From Alphaproteobacteria bacterium (GTDB lineage Bacteria; Pseudomonadota; Alphaproteobacteria; UBA3830), in contig BNWJ01000073.1 of the NCBI GenBank assembly GCA_025998735.1, forward strand, positions 1-6,615: a stretch of DNA of 6,615 nt, read 5' to 3'. Below, in pieces: positions 6,349-6,615 of this stretch. Below the pieces are notes generated by a model. The model did no database searches, was not told the DNA's origin, and was given only the letters and a program-made list of their open reading frames with translations. The translations under genes were made by a program, and so were the position numbers. Within the stretch, counting starts at the first letter, position 1; every line of letters begins with the position of its first letter.

Positions 6349-6615
6349 TTACGTGATCCACGACACGTGAGCCCACAACTCGTGAAAGAAAGTGGACGAG
6401 ACGATCATCGAGAAGATAGTTGCCAACCCTTTTGTCAAAAATGATCTTTTAGATCTATCTTGTTTTTTCTCTGTATACTTTTCTTTTGCTTCTTTGGCCA
6501 GGCCCACAGAGGCCCCCCAGTAAAGCGCTATGGCCAAAATAAGCAACAATCGTTCCAGTCTCTCAACGTCCCTCAAATGTGTTTCTGTCACTGAAAATCC
6601 ACGACTTTTTAGATC
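6349..6615 (-). pseudogene. C-terminal end of a second IS4-type transposase (enters from the right edge)
   Basis: The frame is open from the window edge to TAA 6351-6349, 88 sense codons. It begins DLKSRGFSVTETHL, the hallmark of the IS4/IS10-group C-terminus (LKSxGFxxExTHL), followed by a hydrophobic segment LERLLLILAIALYWGASVGL and a basic tail (EKKQDRSKRSFLTKGL). The catalytic residues would lie beyond the window. The last residues (after about IFSMI) do not resemble the family and may be read-through into the sequence beyond the element. The DNA behind it continues directly as the N-truncated transposase fragment at 6327, so one element has inserted into or recombined with the other. Whether the missing N-terminal part is intact cannot be judged from this window. 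Confidence 0.8.

Noticed and set aside
6143..6370. Plus-strand open frame of 75 codons
   Set aside because: It lies antisense to the IS4/IS1634-type transposase frame containing the DSTHAM motif and has no features of its own.

Overview
The window is an AT-rich, gene-poor stretch that reads as an insertion-sequence graveyard around one large, broken gene. Four transposase genes of at least three families (ISAs1, IS1, IS4/IS1634-like and a second IS4-type) are all truncated or frameshifted. Between them lies a gene for an exported protein with a leucine-rich-repeat (LRR) C-terminus. The AT bias, decayed insertion sequences, sigma70-like promoters, ordinary Shine-Dalgarno sites and a secreted LRR protein fit a host-associated or intracellular proteobacterium such as a Rickettsiales/Holosporales-type endosymbiont. 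That assignment is inference; nothing here is a taxonomic marker.

Layout: positions 1-48 hold the first 16 codons of an unrecognised minus-strand gene with its own promoter. Positions 196-1136 are an ISAs1-family transposase on the plus strand, cut off before its C-terminus. Positions 1137-1932 are a complete IS1-family element on the minus strand, with 24-bp terminal inverted repeats (21 of 24 matching). Its transposase carries a -1 shift at a run of eight A and an amber codon where a tryptophan is expected. Positions 1933-2192 are a fragment of an LRR coding region, separated by a 52-bp palindrome (2193-2244) from the stop codon of a 788-codon minus-strand ORF (2248-4614). Upstream of that ORF is a 195-codon ORF (4611-5198) that starts with a signal peptide. 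Positions 5318-6327 are a frameshifted, N-terminally truncated IS4/IS1634-type transposase. Positions 6349-6615 are the C-terminus of another IS4-type transposase that enters from the right edge.

Main result: the 195- and 788-codon ORFs are two halves of one gene. A perfect 17-bp tandem duplication (4599-4632) sits exactly at their junction. Removing one copy fuses them into a single 977-residue reading frame: signal peptide, N-terminal domain with an internal repeat, a charged coiled-coil region, a large unrecognised central region, and LRRs. Because 17 is not a multiple of 3, gaining or losing a copy switches the full-length protein off or on, so the lesion is either a recent inactivation or a reversible slipped-strand switch. 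The LRR fragment downstream has the same repeat pattern as the end of the 788-codon ORF and falls into its frame if the 52-bp palindrome is removed. The ancestral protein was therefore probably longer (about 1,065 residues or more) before a stop codon, the palindrome and IS1 shortened it.
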